Positions 7,101-7,226 of a stretch of 7,226 nucleotides of DNA are shown one piece after another. How positions within the stretch are numbered: the first letter of the stretch is position 1; each line of letters opens with the position of its first letter. The stretch is from contig DYHC01000102.1 in the NCBI GenBank assembly GCA_020724325.1, positions 1 through 7,226 of the forward strand, given 5' to 3'. Made by a program: the position numbers and the translations under genes. The notes under the pieces are model-generated. The model ran no database searches. It was given only the letters and a program-made list of their open reading frames with translations, and was not told the origin of the DNA. This DNA is from Melioribacter roseus (GTDB lineage Bacteria; Bacteroidota; Ignavibacteria; Ignavibacteriales; Melioribacteraceae).

Positions 7101-7198
7101 TCAACTCCGTTTATATTGAAAATAAATTCGTTGTTATCAGTAAATTCGTCATTTACAAATTTTACATGAACAATAAATTGATTAACACCAAGAACCAC
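4178..7198 (-). CDS. Large secreted-type repeat protein: four lamin-tail domains with CARDB-like spacers and a FlgD-like C-terminus; N-terminus missing or broken
   Basis: About 1006 residues are readable from a GTG at 7198. The order is: the tail end of a CARDB-like domain (1-30), LTD1 (41-187), CARDB-like (190-303), LTD2 (308-458), CARDB-like (464-571), LTD3 (577-726), a short linker, LTD4 (738-893) and a FlgD Ig-like C-terminal domain (905-1003). Each lamin-tail unit begins with a variant of N-E-I-M-Y-x-P, then E-P-E-W-I-E-x-x-N-x-S (E-F-I-E in LTD4), and ends with SLER, a TNW-like motif and a PG..NS segment. The final domain (NPFSPDNDG, KVFDNQGRLVR, FDGLDDNGR, G-I-Y) is like those on Bacteroidota/Ignavibacteriota exported proteins. 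Cell-surface adhesion or structure is inferred. The start is not credible as a native one: no signal peptide, a beginning inside a domain, a GTG without Shine-Dalgarno, and an in-frame TGA at 7219-7217. The gene is therefore probably the 3' part of a longer gene, interrupted or mis-sequenced here. Confidence 0.75.
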   Translation of the reverse strand: MVLGVNQFIVHVKFVNDEFTDNNEFIFNINGVEINEVRGDLVINEIMYAPAPPEPEWIEIFNKSSKTINLRKYQIADDASKVTITTKDFIIQPGEYVVVAKDSNIFSFYRDISKVIITSIPSLNNSGDRIEISDSLNRMIDSLKYRSTWGGAAGKSLERIAAESASDDSTNWKTTKMERGTPGKINSVSKKNYDIILLFKSVNPTKPIIGQKVKINILFWNPSKNKALFICKLYEILKNGSKLLLKEESVEVPSIEDAGFHFSQMEYNIESLETKRTFEYFADYPLDEDTTNNRYQFSVFPGYPKNSVVVNEIMYNPVNGEPEWIELFNNSIYNIDLEEWSISDLLATPVKTKLQPKGITFLPGTFLVISKDTVINNFHRSVPSQLIVNTFANLNNDADAVIIKDANDGTIDSVRYDKSWGGENGKSLERINITGESNERLNWGSSKDVELSSPGRINSLTPKDYDLTITGISIVPLYASFDEDVNIAVKVFNNGMKSADKFTALFYFISGNDTSYFSQGIGSNLSSKDSVLVLSSSKIKLDKPKRVYCKVLFDKDMDNLNNYYAADVNTGYKRNSLLVSEVMYNPLDGEPEWIEFVNNSNEPINLKDWKVTDLLPSVVKVSVSNVDKFLQPGEYAVLTPDTNKFMFIPPKNFFQVKFGSLGNTSDGIAIYDFRGAVIDSFMYNSRWGGAKGISLERVSLSAASTDSTNWTTSLNRYGATPGLQNSILYVPKYRRSDLVINEIMFDPSTGNSEFIELFNTSADSIQIGGMNLICGSNKKIPLSKVWYKIPPASYLIFASDSTIYNNYIGLQGSFLLLNRSLSLSNDGAILVIKDARNTTIDSIYYSPGWHNKNLLFTKNRSLERLNPLLDSNDNTNWSSSVAPEGASPGKSNSIFTETIVTESKAVITPNPFSPDNDGFEDFATINFNIAKKLAQVRLKVFDNQGRLVRIIAHNRPSGPSNSVIFDGLDDNGRALRIGIYILLIEIVTESGENSVIKLPVVIARKL
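4520..4987 (-). repeat. Lamin-tail domain unit 4 (most diverged)
   Basis: It encodes residues 738-893: LVINEIMFDP, then SEFIELFNTS in place of PEWIE, no W-G-G motif (P-G-W-H at this place), RSLERL, TNW and PGKSNS. It leads into the FlgD-like C-terminal domain (codons at about 4181-4486). Confidence 0.75.
5021..5470 (-). repeat. Lamin-tail domain unit 3
   Basis: It encodes residues 577-726: LLVSEVMYNP, GEPEWIEFVNNS, RWGGAKGISLERV, TNW and PGLQNS. It is joined to unit 4 by only about 11 residues, without a CARDB-like spacer. Confidence 0.8.
5825..6277 (-). repeat. Lamin-tail domain unit 2
   Basis: It encodes residues 308-458: VVVNEIMYNP, GEPEWIELFNNS, SWGGENGKSLERI, LNW and PGRINS. It follows a CARDB-like spacer and is most similar by eye to unit 3. 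Confidence 0.8.
6638..7078 (-). repeat. Lamin-tail domain unit 1
   Basis: It encodes residues 41-187 of the large repeat protein. It has LVINEIMYAP, PEWIEIFN, a W-G-G near 149-151, SLERI and PGKINS. It differs from units 2 and 3 by a proline-rich APAPPEP before the Trp. Confidence 0.8.
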
Positions 7199-7226
7199 GT
7201 TCTGTGTTGTAATCTGTCAAACCACG

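Noticed and set aside
7217..7219. TGA as a sense codon (alternative genetic code) to explain the interrupted frame
   Set aside because: Tryptophan is encoded by TGG throughout the window and no other internal TGA is needed to keep any gene open, so a local mutation or error is simpler.
1..7226. CRISPR array, tRNA/rRNA genes, riboswitch (including a cobalamin riboswitch near the B12 gene)
   Set aside because: No evenly spaced repeats, no cloverleaf-like segments and no B12-box-like sequence were recognised; the gaps beside the B12 gene are only 64-68 bases, too short for a cobalamin riboswitch.

Overview
The window looks like a chromosomal segment from an AT-rich bacterium of the Bacteroidota/Ignavibacteriota (FCB) group. 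The evidence is a large secreted protein made of lamin-tail and CARDB-like domains that ends in a FlgD-type C-terminal domain, two lipoproteins (one with an acidic tail after the cysteine resembling the Bacteroidota surface-export signal), weak or absent Shine-Dalgarno sequences, and a candidate TTG/TAnnTTTG promoter. This placement is an inference from protein style; no rRNA or other marker gene is present.

Layout. Positions 1-930 (minus) hold the first 310 codons of an N-terminally lipidated, CBM48-bearing protein that runs off the left edge just where a GH13 alpha-amylase barrel should begin. Positions 999-1646 (minus) encode a stand-alone cobalamin-binding sensor with the W-x9-EH signature of CarH/AerR-type photoreceptors but no DNA-binding domain. 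Positions 1711-2343 (minus) encode a six-helix membrane protein of the PAP2_C / sphingomyelin-synthase-like family, probably from a TTG start. These three genes lie head to tail with gaps of 64-68 bases and could be one transcription unit (PAP2-like, then B12 sensor, then amylase). A 186-base divergent region with a candidate promoter precedes a plus-strand LVIVD-repeat lipoprotein (2530-3570), which ends at a strong inverted repeat followed by a T-run. Convergent to it are a small CoA-binding-fold protein (3696-4160, minus) and, 17 bases upstream of that, the roughly 1000-residue lamin-tail repeat protein (4178 to about 7198, minus).

How they may work together. Four of the five gene products that can be placed are predicted to be membrane, lipid-anchored or exported, so the segment is mostly cell-envelope biology. 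The most thought-provoking pair is the putative B12 light/cobalamin sensor next to a membrane lipid-headgroup enzyme. The large repeat protein has no credible N-terminus in the window: its frame opens inside a CARDB-like domain just after an in-frame TGA at 7217-7219, so it is either a disrupted gene or affected by a sequence error. No RNA genes, CRISPR arrays, transposase genes or phage genes were seen, and no stretch over 300 bases lacks a gene.
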